Origin: Kordia sp. SMS9
GTDB lineage: Bacteria > Bacteroidota > Bacteroidia > Flavobacteriales > Flavobacteriaceae
NCBI RefSeq assembly: GCF_003352465.1
Contig: NZ_CP031153.1
Location: 1,850,465-1,914,464 of the forward strand
Direction: 5' to 3'
DNA: 64,000 nt
Each line of letters begins with the position of its first letter. The stretch's first letter is position 1. Below, piece by piece: positions 18,321-27,880 of this stretch. The notes below the pieces were generated by a model that was given only the letters and a program-made list of their open reading frames with translations, was not told the origin of the DNA and ran no database searches. A program made the translations under genes and the position numbers.

Positions 18321-19702
18321 TTGTATAGTTTCATGGCAGTTTGAGCAAGTAAAGACTTGGTTTTAAGCTTAACAGATGCCAGCAAACTTTTGTCTTTTCC
18401 TTTGAGGATTTCTTTATTATAATTGACTTCATTGACAATTCTGCGCACAGCAAAATCGTAAAATTTCCGCGAATACGTACGTTTAAAATCAATTTGTCTA
18501 TCTGTGGAAGTATCCCATTCTGGTTGTACAGTTATTTTGTCTTCAATTTCATTGTATAACGATGTTCCTTTGATCGGATACGCAACCGTAATCGTAAAAT
18601 GTGTCGGATTTGCCGCTTTTAAATAGTCAATCGTTTCGTTGATGTCTTGTTCGTCTTCGCCAGGATAACCCACCATGATAAATGTGCCACTTTCCATTCC
18701 CAAGGCATTGGTTTTTTGAATCGCCGTTTTTACCACATCCACATCCACACGACGATCCATGGCGTCAATGATTTTTTGCGAACCACTTTCGGCACCAATC
18801 CATATTCGGAAACAACCAGCTTCTTTTAACAATTGCAACACATGATCGTTCAAACGTTCGGCACGTGTAATGCATTCAAACGGAATAATGGCATCTTGCT
18901 TGATCACTTCTTCATGAAAAAGTTCAAGCCATTTGTGACTTACCGTAAATACATCGTCCACAAACCAAATTCCATCAGGATTGTAGGTTTCTTTGAGCAT
19001 TTTCAATTCGGCAGCGACCATATCTGGCGGACGTCTGCGGTAACTTTGTCCATACACCGCTGTGCTACACCATTTGCAGGTATACGGACAACCACGCTGC
19101 GTACTCACCGTCATGGAACTTTGTCCATGATGTGTTTTCCAGGCGTTCAAGTATTTCTCTACAGGAATCGCAGCTCGGTTTGGCAATGGCAGTTCTTTCA
19201 AACTTTTCATGCGCATGCGCGCAGGCGTTTTTGCAACTTCCCCATTTTCTAAGTATGCAATTCCGTGAATTTCACTCGTATTTGTGTCGTTTATAATGGC
19301 TTGATAGAGTTCTAAAGTCGTTTGTTCGCCTTCGCCAATAATTAAAAAATCGGCGCCTGTATTGAGGTAGTTTTCACAATTATACGTAATGTCTGGACCG
19401 CCCAAAATAATCTTTGGAAAACCATAGATTGCTTCTGTTTTTAGCAATTTTACCAATTCAATCACGTTGATTTTCGTCAACAAATTTGTGTAAATCGCAA
19501 TCACTTTTGGTTGTTTCTCTTCAATAAAACGCAACTGATCTTGTTTTGAATAAAACGTAGAATCATACACATGATTTTCGACCTTATGTTCATTCAAATA
19601 CGAAGAAATATACAGCAATCCCAACGGCGCATACGGACGCATGATGCTTTGTTCTTTCTCATCTTCAAAAAGATAGTATGTATGTGTGAGAAGGATGCTC
19701 AT
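18317..19702 (-). CDS. B12-binding-type radical SAM protein
   Basis: A 461-residue protein. Residues 1-150 form a cobalamin-binding-type domain (PYAPLGLLYISSYLNEHKV, ILGGPDITYN, GEGEQTTLEL), and the radical SAM domain has STQRGCPYTCKWC with Cys205, 209 and 212. WIGAESGSQKIIDAMDR and the C-terminal PIKGTSLYNEIED are usual in the BchE/anaerobic magnesium-protoporphyrin cyclase-like group. It is not a chlorophyll gene here; the group includes many methyltransferases and cyclases of unknown substrate. It is the first gene of an operon with a methyltransferase and an SGNH protein. Confidence 0.9.
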   Translation of the reverse strand: MSILLTHTYYLFEDEKEQSIMRPYAPLGLLYISSYLNEHKVENHVYDSTFYSKQDQLRFIEEKQPKVIAIYTNLLTKINVIELVKLLKTEAIYGFPKIILGGPDITYNCENYLNTGADFLIIGEGEQTTLELYQAIINDTNTSEIHGIAYLENGEVAKTPARMRMKSLKELPLPNRAAIPVEKYLNAWKTHHGQSSMTVSTQRGCPYTCKWCSTAVYGQSYRRRPPDMVAAELKMLKETYNPDGIWFVDDVFTVSHKWLELFHEEVIKQDAIIPFECITRAERLNDHVLQLLKEAGCFRIWIGAESGSQKIIDAMDRRVDVDVVKTAIQKTNALGMESGTFIMVGYPGEDEQDINETIDYLKAANPTHFTITVAYPIKGTSLYNEIEDKITVQPEWDTSTDRQIDFKRTYSRKFYDFAVRRIVNEVNYNKEILKGKDKSLLASVKLKTKSLLAQTAMKLYK

Positions 19703-19823
19703 GGTCGCTTACGCTCTTTTTTTTGTTGATTCGTCAATTTGTTTTCGTAAATATAAAGATGTTTTGCTGACTTGTGAAATTTTAGATATGACTATATGCT
19801 TATTTAGAAAGTATACTAAGTAA

Positions 19824-20609
19824 TTAATTTTTTTTCTCCAAAATAATCAAAAAATGATCGGCATATTTCGCCAAAGAGGCAGCCGTTAAAACGGAGTCTA
19901 AACCTTTGAAAATGTTGAGTATTGGGAACTTTGCCACAAACGATTGCTCTAAATACGAAGGCGGAATGGTGACGCCAATCGGTTTTACTTTTTTTGTAGT
20001 GAAAAATGTGTTCGCTGCCGCAGAAACGTCTTGTGGATTGTAGTACCAAGTGTTTACACCAACACCATCTACGTTCGCTACAATACTTTCGGTGGTATTT
20101 CTTCGATTAGCTTTCTTTTTATCACCTTTTAAGGTAAAATAGAAGCGTTCCCACAAACAATTTTTTGGCATGAGTACAATCGCTATTTTTCCGTTGGGAA
20201 GTAGTAGATCGTTCGCCGTTTTGAAAAATGTTTGCAATTGTTCGTATGACAAGCAATTAATTCCACCAAAATCTGAAAAAATAAAATCGAACTTTTTGTT
20301 GAAAGTTTCCGCCGTTAACGTATTGATGTCTTGCACGTTGAATTGTACATTTTCTGGATGCGATTTTGCATTGGCAACTTCAATCATTCCTGCGGAAATA
20401 TCTGTGGCAATGACATCATGACCTCGTTTTGCAAATTCAATCGCATCTGCGCCAGTTCCGCAATTCAACTCTAAAATAGAAAGTTTTTTATCCTGTTGAA
20501 TAATCGGATGTATATATTTGAAGACTAATTTTCGTTGCGCTTTTCCAATGTTGGAATACGTGAAAATATCGTCATACTGTGGTGCGGCTACATCAAAATC
20601 ACTATGCAT
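19824..20609 (-). CDS. Class I SAM-dependent methyltransferase
   Basis: A 261-residue methyltransferase. Motif I is ILELNCGTGADAIEFAKRG, the acidic residue follows in VIATDISAGMIEVA, and FDFIFSDFGGINCL is the post-motif strand. The C-terminal third may form the lid over the substrate. Its start overlaps the stop of the upstream radical SAM gene by 8 bp, which suggests translational coupling and a shared substrate. It ends the operon: the downstream gap to 19702 is short and AT-rich. The target molecule is unknown. Confidence 0.88.
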   Translation of the reverse strand: MHSDFDVAAPQYDDIFTYSNIGKAQRKLVFKYIHPIIQQDKKLSILELNCGTGADAIEFAKRGHDVIATDISAGMIEVANAKSHPENVQFNVQDINTLTAETFNKKFDFIFSDFGGINCLSYEQLQTFFKTANDLLLPNGKIAIVLMPKNCLWERFYFTLKGDKKKANRRNTTESIVANVDGVGVNTWYYNPQDVSAAANTFFTTKKVKPIGVTIPPSYLEQSFVAKFPILNIFKGLDSVLTAASLAKYADHFLIILEKKN

Positions 20610-22065
20610 TGGTGTTTTCCATATTTTTAAGTTGCAACTTATCTATAAAAGCAGAAGGCACATAATATCCATATAAAACCATGGAACGCAATTCCGCTTT
20701 GGAAATTGAAAACGGGTTTTTAAAGAACTTTTTAAAGTTTTGCAAGGCTTGACTTTTGCGAAATTCTTTGTGAACGTAGCGTTGTAATTTCCGGTAAAAT
20801 TGTGTGTTGTACGTTCCTTTAAATAGCATTGCCAAGTCGTCAGAATCTGTCCAGTTGGCTTTTAATTGCAAGTCATCTTTGACTTTATCGTAAAATTTAG
20901 TGCCTGGCAACGGATATGAAACCGACACACCAATATTATCTGGAACCAGTTCTTTAATCATGTTTATTGTTTTTTGAATGTCTTCTTTGGTTTCTTCCAA
21001 ATAGCCAAACTGAATAAAGAAGGCAACACGTACATTTTTTTCTTTCAACAAACGCGTAGCTTCATAAATTTGTTCCACTTTTGTTTCTTTGTCCATCGCA
21101 TCCAAAATAGCTTGCGAGCCACTTTCTGCGCCCACCCAAACTTCTTCCAATCCGCTTTCTGCCAAGGCTTCAATGGTGTCTTCTTTCAATAATAAATCTA
21201 CGCGACTTTGTATGTAATACGCAATGGAAAGGTTTTCTTTTTTGAGTTCTTTGTTGAAATTTTGAACCCAATTTGGTTTTAAACCAAAAATATCATCACA
21301 CATCCAAAAACGTGTAACATCGTACTTTTCTTTTAAATATTTAATGTGTTTGGTGATGTATTCAGGCGAATGCGAATTGTAACGATTTCCGTAAATCGGT
21401 TTTGCACACCAATTGCATTTAAACGGACAACCGCGTGTGGTTGCCATGTTCAGTGTAAATTCATTGCCGCCCGATTCCCAAATTTCGCGATACGGTTCAA
21501 TATCAATCAAATCCCAAGCAGGCATGGGCAATTCGTCTAAATTGCGCAATACTGGATGTTTTGGATTTTTGATGATTTCGCCATCTTTTTCGAAAACCAA
21601 TCCTTTAATCTGAGAAGCATCTTCATTATTGGACAAGGCATCTACCAATTCTTTCAACGAAATTTCACCTTCTCCTTGTATCACGAAATCTGCGCCCGCC
21701 GCCAAATACTTTTCATAATGATCGGTAGAATCTGAACTGCACACAATAATGTGACAATCTAAATTTTTGGCAATTTTAATCATTTCAAAAGCAGCTTCAC
21801 GCATAGTAGTTAAGCACATTTTTGTCAGATAATTAAAGCCATCATCGTATAAAACAAATATGTTAGGTTTGTGTTCTTCTAAATACGGTTGAATGGTGGT
21901 TGGATCGTCTAACAAATTCGCGTCAAACACACCAACGGCGTATCCGTTTTCACGTAAATACGAAGCCGCATACAAGGTTCCGAGTGGCGGATATGGCGTT
22001 TGATTTTTCCATTGTTTCACATCAAACTTGTAATAATAGGAATGTGAAAAAACAATATCAAGCAT
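20602..22065 (-). CDS. B12-binding-type radical SAM protein
   Basis: A 487-residue protein with a cobalamin-binding-type N-terminal domain (PPLGTLYAASYLRENGYAV, GEGEISLKELV) and a radical SAM domain with ATTRGCPFKCNWC (Cys213, 217, 220). VGAESGSQAILDAMDKETK and SYPLPGTKFYDKVKDDL follow the same order as in the protein at 18317-19702, so the two are probably related by duplication. It overlaps the genes on both sides by 8 bp (nucleotidyltransferase upstream, methyltransferase downstream). The three form a tightly coupled operon. Confidence 0.9.
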   Translation of the reverse strand: MLDIVFSHSYYYKFDVKQWKNQTPYPPLGTLYAASYLRENGYAVGVFDANLLDDPTTIQPYLEEHKPNIFVLYDDGFNYLTKMCLTTMREAAFEMIKIAKNLDCHIIVCSSDSTDHYEKYLAAGADFVIQGEGEISLKELVDALSNNEDASQIKGLVFEKDGEIIKNPKHPVLRNLDELPMPAWDLIDIEPYREIWESGGNEFTLNMATTRGCPFKCNWCAKPIYGNRYNSHSPEYITKHIKYLKEKYDVTRFWMCDDIFGLKPNWVQNFNKELKKENLSIAYYIQSRVDLLLKEDTIEALAESGLEEVWVGAESGSQAILDAMDKETKVEQIYEATRLLKEKNVRVAFFIQFGYLEETKEDIQKTINMIKELVPDNIGVSVSYPLPGTKFYDKVKDDLQLKANWTDSDDLAMLFKGTYNTQFYRKLQRYVHKEFRKSQALQNFKKFFKNPFSISKAELRSMVLYGYYVPSAFIDKLQLKNMENTNA

Positions 22066-22963
22066 GTTTTTTTGGGTATTTCAAATCGTATTGTTCTACA
22101 ACTTCATTATAACGTTCTCTCAAACGTGTCGTAACTTTGTTTTGATAGTTTTGTGGATGATGTTTGGAGACATGTCTGGTAGATTTCATCGCAATGTCAA
22201 AATCTTCTTGTGCCAAATGCTTAAACTTTTTCATCCACTTTTTCATGGTCAATTTCTGTAAATAATGATCTAATTTTAATCCAACAGCACCATTAAAAAC
22301 ACGTTGAAGCAACTTAGAAAAACTCCCTTTTTCGGTCTCTCTAATCGTGCTTGTTTTCGCAGTAGGTTTATTAGGAAAATAAGGTGTTGCCCAAGAATTT
22401 GCTGCTATGAAATCTTCAAAAGTATCTTTTCCATATAACGGAATCAGTGTGGCAATTTCAGTCGCTGTAAATAAATTTTGTTCCGAAATTTCCAATTGAT
22501 CTGTACTGATGAAATAATTCACACAAAAGTACTTTTTCGAATTTAGCAAAAACACTTTTTTATACAACACAAGCAATGTGCGAGCGATCCACAAACGATT
22601 CGGTTTGGTAATGATAAAAAAGTCAAAATCGCCTTCGTCATCGTAATATCCTTTAGACAATGCACCTGATAAAAACACACTTTTTACAAACGGAAACTTG
22701 GCTATTTTTCTAGAAACTTTTATTGCTTTTGGCATAATGTTTCGCGCCATTTCATTTCCTTTCAAGCGGCGTTCTATACGATCAGGATTGTTCACGTCAA
22801 TATAAAAACCATCAAAATTAAAAATGATGCCTTTTTTCAATAGCAAATCAATTTCGCTATCAATTTCCTTTTGACTCGTATTTTGAGAAAACTGAAAAAT
22901 TTCAGTTCTTGTCAACGGATACTTAAAAAGGGAAAAATATAATATGGTTTGTAAGGCAGTCAC
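22058..22963 (-). CDS. Nucleotidyltransferase-fold protein
   Basis: A 301-residue protein. Residues 1-70 look like a winged helix (LFKYPLTRTEIFQFSQ ... DLLLKKGIIF). They are followed by a pol-beta-like nucleotidyltransferase core: FLSGALSKGYYDDEGDFDFFIIT, with the GxxxKG turn and the two metal-binding Asp (DFD) of that fold. The C-terminal half is helical. Proteins of this layout usually add a nucleotide to a small molecule or protein, and the substrate here is unknown. It is the first gene of the operon with a radical SAM protein and a methyltransferase, overlapping the next gene by 8 bp. Confidence 0.78.
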   Translation of the reverse strand: MTALQTILYFSLFKYPLTRTEIFQFSQNTSQKEIDSEIDLLLKKGIIFNFDGFYIDVNNPDRIERRLKGNEMARNIMPKAIKVSRKIAKFPFVKSVFLSGALSKGYYDDEGDFDFFIITKPNRLWIARTLLVLYKKVFLLNSKKYFCVNYFISTDQLEISEQNLFTATEIATLIPLYGKDTFEDFIAANSWATPYFPNKPTAKTSTIRETEKGSFSKLLQRVFNGAVGLKLDHYLQKLTMKKWMKKFKHLAQEDFDIAMKSTRHVSKHHPQNYQNKVTTRLRERYNEVVEQYDLKYPKKHA

Positions 22964-23146
22964 TTTTTTTTGTTTTCAAATCAAATGTACTCAAAAATAA
23001 ACTTCTTTATGTGGGTATAAACAATAAAACTGTTATTGTTTATTATTTATTGTATTTCTTAATAAGTGTTAATTTTTAACTAATTTTTGACGTTATTTTG
23101 CAAGGTTTACTACTTTTATAACAATCAATCAATCAAAAAACGACTT

Positions 23147-25774
23147 ATGAAATCTTTCCTATTGTTGTATATAGGGTTTTTGTGCGTTCCCTTTTTAGGA
23201 ATTTCACAAGAAAAATCTACGACGATTTCCAAACGAATTTATACCACAGGCAGCGTACAAGGAGAAGCACCCAAAATTGATGGTTTGCTCGATGATGAAA
23301 GCTGGAATTCAGTGGAATGGGCAAGTGATTTTATTGAAAATCGCCCCGACGAAAATACACCGCCAACCGAGCAAACGAAGTTCAAAATTATGTACGACGC
23401 AAAGTTTTTATACATTGCTGTACGCGCTATTGACAAAGATCCTGATCAAATTGTAAAACGGTTGTCGCGCCGTGATGGTTTTGATGGCGATTGGGTAGAA
23501 ATTAACATTGATAGTTATCACGATTTGCGTTCGGGTTTTTCGTTTACAGTTACTGCCGCAGGTGTAAAAGGAGATGAGTTTATCTCAAATAACGGGAACA
23601 ATTGGGATGGAAGTTGGAATCCAATTTGGTACACAAAAACAAATGTTGACAGCGAAGGTTGGACGGCTGAAATGAAAATTCCGTTCAGTCAATTGCGCTT
23701 TGGAAAAAGTGAAGAGCAAATTTGGGGATTGCAAGTGCAGCGTCGTTTTTTTAGAAAAGAAGAACGTTCTACGTGGCAACGAATTCCATTAGATGCGCCA
23801 GGTTGGGTAAGTGAATTTGGTGAATTGCACGGTTTGAAAAATATCATTCCACAGAAACAACTTGAAATTCAACCTTACGTCGTGACACAATTTGATACGT
23901 ATCCTGAAGAAAATGGAAATCCGTTTCGCGATGGTGACGATTTTACGTTAAATGGTGGATTGGACGGGAAAATTGGAGTTACTAATGATTTAACGTTGGA
24001 CTTTACCATCAATCCTGATTTTGGGCAAGTGGAAGCCGATCCTGCGGCAATTGCGTTGGATGGTTTTCAGATTTTCTTCCGTGAACAACGACCATTTTTT
24101 GTAGAGAATAAAAATATATTTGATTATCAATTTGCCAACGGACAAGACAACGTGTTTTATTCACGACGCATTGGGCGAAATCCGCAAGGTTTCCCAAATA
24201 CAGCTTCGCAAGAATTTGTAGATCAGCCACAAAATTCTACCATTATTGGTGCGGCAAAATTTAGTGGAAAAACCAAAAATGGTTGGTCAATTGGAGTTTT
24301 GGAAAGTGTGACAGGAAGAGAATTTGCTGAAATTGACAATAATGGAACGCGCAGAAGAGAACTCGTAGAACCGTTGACAAACTATTTTGTCGGTCGCTTG
24401 CAGAAAGATTTTAATGATCGAAATACATTTATTGGTGGAATTTTCACTGCGACCAATCGCCGATTAGAAGATAATTTGAATTTTTTGCACAGAGCTGCGT
24501 ATACAGGCGGATTGGACTTTACGCACAATTGGAAAGACCGAACCTATTATGCAACAGGAAATTTTGTAACAAGTCATGTGCAAGGAAGCAAAGAAGCGAT
24601 TGCAGCCACACAAAATTCGTTGACGCATTTGTTTCAGCGAGTAGATGCAGGTCATGTAAACGTAGATCCAAACCGAACTTCACTTACGGGAACAGGAGGA
24701 AAATTAGAATTTGGAAAAGCAGGAAGCGGAACCTGGCGTTTTGATACTGGTGTTATTTGGCGTTCGCCAGAATTGGAATTGAATGATGTTGGATTTTTAC
24801 GTCAGGCAGATGAAATTCGTCAGTATGCAAACGTTCGCTACCAAACCACTAAATCTTTTGGAAACTTTAGAAGAATTTCAGGGCGATTTTCACAGTTTAC
24901 CACTTATGATTTTGAAGGAAACTACAATCGAATTCAATATGAGGTCAATGGAAATTTACGCTTTTTAAACAACTGGTGGATTGATTTTGGCGGTGCGCAC
25001 AAACCTCGAATTTTTATCAATACTTTTTTGCGTGGTGGACCGCGTTGGCGATATTCGGCTGAAAACTTTGGGTATGCTTTTTTTGGAACCGACGAACGTA
25101 AAAAGCTGCGTACAAGTTGGGGAATGGTGTATTCGCGTGCAAAGCAAAATAATTTTACCTTTTTTGAAGTCAGTGGCGATGTTACGTATCAACCGACCAA
25201 TGCGATGCGAATTTCCATCAGTCCGCGATATAATAGCAATCCTAACAAAACGCAGTATGTGACAGAAGTTGATAACAATGGAGAAGCACGGTATATTTTA
25301 GGTGATATTGACAATCAGACCTTGAGTGCGGCCATTCGTTTCAATTATACGATCAATCCGAATTTGTCCATTCAGTATTACGGCGAACCGTTTGTGTCTG
25401 TCGGGCGTTACAAAGATTTAAAATATGTGACCAATTCTATTGCCGACAATTTAAACGATCGTTTCTATCAATATCAACCCAATGAAATTACCTTTGATGC
25501 TGCTTCCGATTCGTACATAATTGACGAAGATGCAGACGGCAATGTGAACTATTCTATCGGAAATCCTGATTTTGCTTTTGTGCAATTTCGTTCCAATTTG
25601 GTGTTGCGTTGGGAATACATTCCAGGTTCTGAACTCTTCTTAGTGTGGTCGCAAGGAACCACAGGTTTTGGAAACACGCGCGATCATGTATTGCAAAGTT
25701 TAGACAATCAAATCTTAGGACAACAACCTGAAAACATCTTCTTGATGAAGTTTACGTATCGGTTTGTGCTTTGA
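23147..25774 (+). CDS. DUF5916 protein with an N-terminal CBM9-like domain
   Basis: An 875-residue exported protein. A signal peptide (MKSFLLLYIGFLCVPFLGISQ) precedes a beta domain of the carbohydrate-binding family 9 type (about 35-215, IDGLLDDESWNSVEWASDF). The large DUF5916 part follows, with the family motif PDFGQVEADPAAIALDGFQ and FREQRPFFVEN. The last 400 residues alternate in a beta-barrel pattern and end in a C-terminal Phe-Val-Leu, which suggests an outer-membrane location. The function of the family is unknown. The frame is open from 23087, but the signal peptide fixes the ATG at 23147. Confidence 0.9.
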   Translation: MKSFLLLYIGFLCVPFLGISQEKSTTISKRIYTTGSVQGEAPKIDGLLDDESWNSVEWASDFIENRPDENTPPTEQTKFKIMYDAKFLYIAVRAIDKDPDQIVKRLSRRDGFDGDWVEINIDSYHDLRSGFSFTVTAAGVKGDEFISNNGNNWDGSWNPIWYTKTNVDSEGWTAEMKIPFSQLRFGKSEEQIWGLQVQRRFFRKEERSTWQRIPLDAPGWVSEFGELHGLKNIIPQKQLEIQPYVVTQFDTYPEENGNPFRDGDDFTLNGGLDGKIGVTNDLTLDFTINPDFGQVEADPAAIALDGFQIFFREQRPFFVENKNIFDYQFANGQDNVFYSRRIGRNPQGFPNTASQEFVDQPQNSTIIGAAKFSGKTKNGWSIGVLESVTGREFAEIDNNGTRRRELVEPLTNYFVGRLQKDFNDRNTFIGGIFTATNRRLEDNLNFLHRAAYTGGLDFTHNWKDRTYYATGNFVTSHVQGSKEAIAATQNSLTHLFQRVDAGHVNVDPNRTSLTGTGGKLEFGKAGSGTWRFDTGVIWRSPELELNDVGFLRQADEIRQYANVRYQTTKSFGNFRRISGRFSQFTTYDFEGNYNRIQYEVNGNLRFLNNWWIDFGGAHKPRIFINTFLRGGPRWRYSAENFGYAFFGTDERKKLRTSWGMVYSRAKQNNFTFFEVSGDVTYQPTNAMRISISPRYNSNPNKTQYVTEVDNNGEARYILGDIDNQTLSAAIRFNYTINPNLSIQYYGEPFVSVGRYKDLKYVTNSIADNLNDRFYQYQPNEITFDAASDSYIIDEDADGNVNYSIGNPDFAFVQFRSNLVLRWEYIPGSELFLVWSQGTTGFGNTRDHVLQSLDNQILGQQPENIFLMKFTYRFVL

Positions 25775-25929
25775 TGCTTGCTGTTTATGAGTTTATGGGT
25801 TTATAAGTTTACTCGCTTTGCTTGGTGTTTAGAAATCTACTGTCTTAATGTTAAGTTAAGTAAGGTAAAACCGTATTTGGTTTATAATTCTTTACGTTAT
25901 CTTAAATAATTAACCAAAAAATTCACATT

Positions 25930-26082
25930 ATGATAAACAACATTTTAAAACTCGAAGGAGTTCAATTATTGAATAAAAAGGAGCAATCTATAATAAAAGG
26001 AGGATTCGAATGTCAATGTGATGGTCCTGAACCTCAGTACCCATATGAGACTGCTTGTTATGATACCTTTATTGGATGTTAA
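25930..26082 (+). CDS. Small GG-leader precursor peptide (bacteriocin-like)
   Basis: A 50-residue peptide starting MINNILKLEGVQLLNKKEQ. The leader ends SIIKGG at residues 24-25, the double-glycine cleavage pattern used by C39 peptidases. The 25-residue core holds four Cys and many acidic and aromatic residues. The leader (xxILxLEGVQxLNKKEQxxIKGG) is the type seen in natural-product precursors of Bacteroidota. A perfect UUCG-capped terminator follows. No maturation or export gene is adjacent; the nearest exporter in this window is at 45.3-49.8 kb. Confidence 0.8.
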   Translation: MINNILKLEGVQLLNKKEQSIIKGGFECQCDGPEPQYPYETACYDTFIGC

Positions 26083-26087
26083 CTTTT

Positions 26088-26110
26088 AAGCGAACTTCGG
26101 TTCGCTTTTC
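26088..26110 (+). terminator. Intrinsic terminator of the small peptide gene
   Basis: Stem AAGCGAAC (26088-26095), loop TTCG, stem GTTCGCTT (26100-26107), then a T-rich tract. The same stem and tetraloop recur at 33306-33325 after another precursor peptide gene. Confidence 0.9.
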
Positions 26111-26170
26111 TTTTCCCCTATAATTTTCTTAAAGTGATATCTTATTGTTGCAAAGGAAAAGAACCCAAAA

Positions 26171-26275
26171 CGTCTAATCGAGTGGTTTTCTATAGAAAAT
26201 AGTATCGAGAATAGCTACGAATTTCAAAGCACTTCTCGATACAAATTTGTTGCACAAATTCACTCGAAGTGACGG
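26171..26275. repeat. Dispersed imperfect palindromic intergenic repeat, copy 3
   Basis: CGTCTAATCGAGTGGTTTTC at the left, AGTATCGAGAATAG and CTTCTCGATACAAA as inner arms, and CACTCGAAGTGACGG at the right. It is the same architecture as 8389-8502. The insertion sequence begins 40 bp further on. Confidence 0.75.
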
Positions 26276-26309
26276 TTTACTAAGTACAGAAAAGATTCCT
26301 TCGTCATTC

Positions 26310-26315
26310 TTCCTC
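26310..26315. repeat. Target-site duplication, left copy
   Basis: TTCCTC lies immediately outside the left inverted repeat and is repeated at 27962-27967 immediately outside the right one. This marks a recent transposition event. Confidence 0.85.
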
Positions 26316-26380
26316 GGCGCATTCAGAAAATACGTAAAGCCTTTTAAATACTAATATTTCTTTGTAAATTAAAGAAACAT

Positions 26381-26422
26381 AAAACCCCGAAAATGACCGA
26401 TATGGTTCAAAAACGGGGTTTT
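26381..26422 (+). terminator. Hairpin at the 5' end of the insertion sequence
   Basis: AAAACCCCG (26381-26389) pairs with CGGGGTTTT (26414-26422), followed by CTTTTTTCT. It lies inside the element, upstream of the likely transposase start at 26438. It would stop or hide transcripts entering from outside, a protection known for some insertion sequences. That function is inferred from its position. Confidence 0.7.
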
Positions 26423-26437
26423 CTTTTTTCTCTAGCC

Positions 26438-27790
26438 ATGAAAATACAAAGAATTTCTGATTTACAAACCCGTTTATCTCTTTTTTCGATATCTGAAAAT
26501 TACACGCTGTTTTATGAGCGTTTTTTGCAAAGTGATTTAGGTAAGATTTATACAGCCATTCCTTGGGACGATTTGGTAGCCACTTTTAATATTAAGGAAC
26601 ACAAACTAGGTAGGAATATGCTTTTCAGTCCTAAAGGTCGTCTAGCTTTAATGTTTTTAAAACATTATGCTTGTTGTAGCGATAAACGTCTTTTAGAACA
26701 ACTTAACAGTAATGTTGACTATCAGTTTTTTTGTGACATTTCTTTAGGTTTTAATCGGTTGACAAATTCTAAAATCGTGAGTCAAATACGATGTGAGTTA
26801 GCGGGCTGTTTGGATATTGAAGTCTTGGAAAAGTGTCTATACGTAAACTGGTCTGGTTATATAGAGAATCCTGATCAAGTCACTGTGGATGCTACTTGTT
26901 ATGAGAGTGAACTGCGATATCCTACCAATCAAAAGCTACTATGGGAAGCTGTTCATTGGATGTACAATCAACTCCGCAAAAATGCTAAAGTAGTAGGGGT
27001 AAAAATGATACGCAGTAAATACTTGAAATGGAAACTACGTTATCATGGCTTTAGCAAGATGCGTCGTAAGTCCAAGTCCAAACGAAAATCACTGACACGG
27101 GCACTTTTATTGTTATTAAAGAAGTTTATCGACTTTGAAGCTCACTTACGTAAAAAGTACAACTTGCAAGCAAGTGTACAATACTATCGCAGAGTAGCCA
27201 CCATCAAAAAAGCCTACCTCCAACAAGAACAGCACTTTAGAACAGGTGAAAAGATTAAAGACCGTATTGTAAGTATTGCAAAAGATTACCTGAGACCTAT
27301 TGTTAGAGGAAAAGAAATCAAGCCTGTAGAATTTGGAGCAAAAGTCAATAAACTACAGATCGATGGAATTAGTTTTATAGAACACCTAAGTTTTAATGCT
27401 TTTAATGAGGGAACACGACTGCAAGCCACCATCTACAAAGCACAACAACTTACCCATAGAAAAACCAAGATTATTGGGGCAGATGCCATATATGCCACTA
27501 ATAAGAATAGAAAATTTATCACAAAGCATCAGATCAAAACTGACTTTAAAAGAAAAGGGAAGCCGCCTAAAGACTATAAAGAGGAGCAAAAACTTAAGCG
27601 CCTAATCACAAAAGAAAGAGCTACACGATTGGAAGGTAGTTTTGGAAAAGAAAAAGAGCATTACCTTCTCAAAAAAATAAAAGCCAAAACAAAGCCCACG
27701 GAAACCTTGTGGATATTCTTTGGCATACATACCGCTAATGCTTTAGAAATCGGTAGAAGAATCTGCAAAAACCAACAAATAGCAGCATAA
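26438..27790 (+). CDS. DDE transposase (IS1182/ISNCY-like)
   Basis: A 450-residue transposase starting MKIQRISDLQTRLSLF. The N-terminal region (about 40-130) has the layout of the DUF772-type DNA-binding domain of IS5/IS1182 transposases (FSPKGRLALMFLKHYACCSDKRLLEQLNSN). Catalytic acidic residues are likely in VTVDATCYE (first Asp), IIGADAIYATNKN (second Asp) and the RLEGSFGKEKEHY block (Glu). The protein is Lys-rich, as expected. A longer frame begins at 26393, but that start is within the upstream hairpin. The family label is by eye. Confidence 0.88.
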   Translation: MKIQRISDLQTRLSLFSISENYTLFYERFLQSDLGKIYTAIPWDDLVATFNIKEHKLGRNMLFSPKGRLALMFLKHYACCSDKRLLEQLNSNVDYQFFCDISLGFNRLTNSKIVSQIRCELAGCLDIEVLEKCLYVNWSGYIENPDQVTVDATCYESELRYPTNQKLLWEAVHWMYNQLRKNAKVVGVKMIRSKYLKWKLRYHGFSKMRRKSKSKRKSLTRALLLLLKKFIDFEAHLRKKYNLQASVQYYRRVATIKKAYLQQEQHFRTGEKIKDRIVSIAKDYLRPIVRGKEIKPVEFGAKVNKLQIDGISFIEHLSFNAFNEGTRLQATIYKAQQLTHRKTKIIGADAIYATNKNRKFITKHQIKTDFKRKGKPPKDYKEEQKLKRLITKERATRLEGSFGKEKEHYLLKKIKAKTKPTETLWIFFGIHTANALEIGRRICKNQQIAA

Positions 27791-27880
27791 AATTTTAAAA
27801 TAGCTTACCAAAACTATGGAATAGGTATGTCTTGTCGTTAACAAAATCAACCAAAAAGAACCTAAAAACGATTTAAAATG

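Noticed and set aside
18833-19252. 139-codon plus-strand frame inside a radical SAM gene
   Set aside because: It is antisense to the conserved part of the radical SAM protein and has no recognisable domain or promoter.
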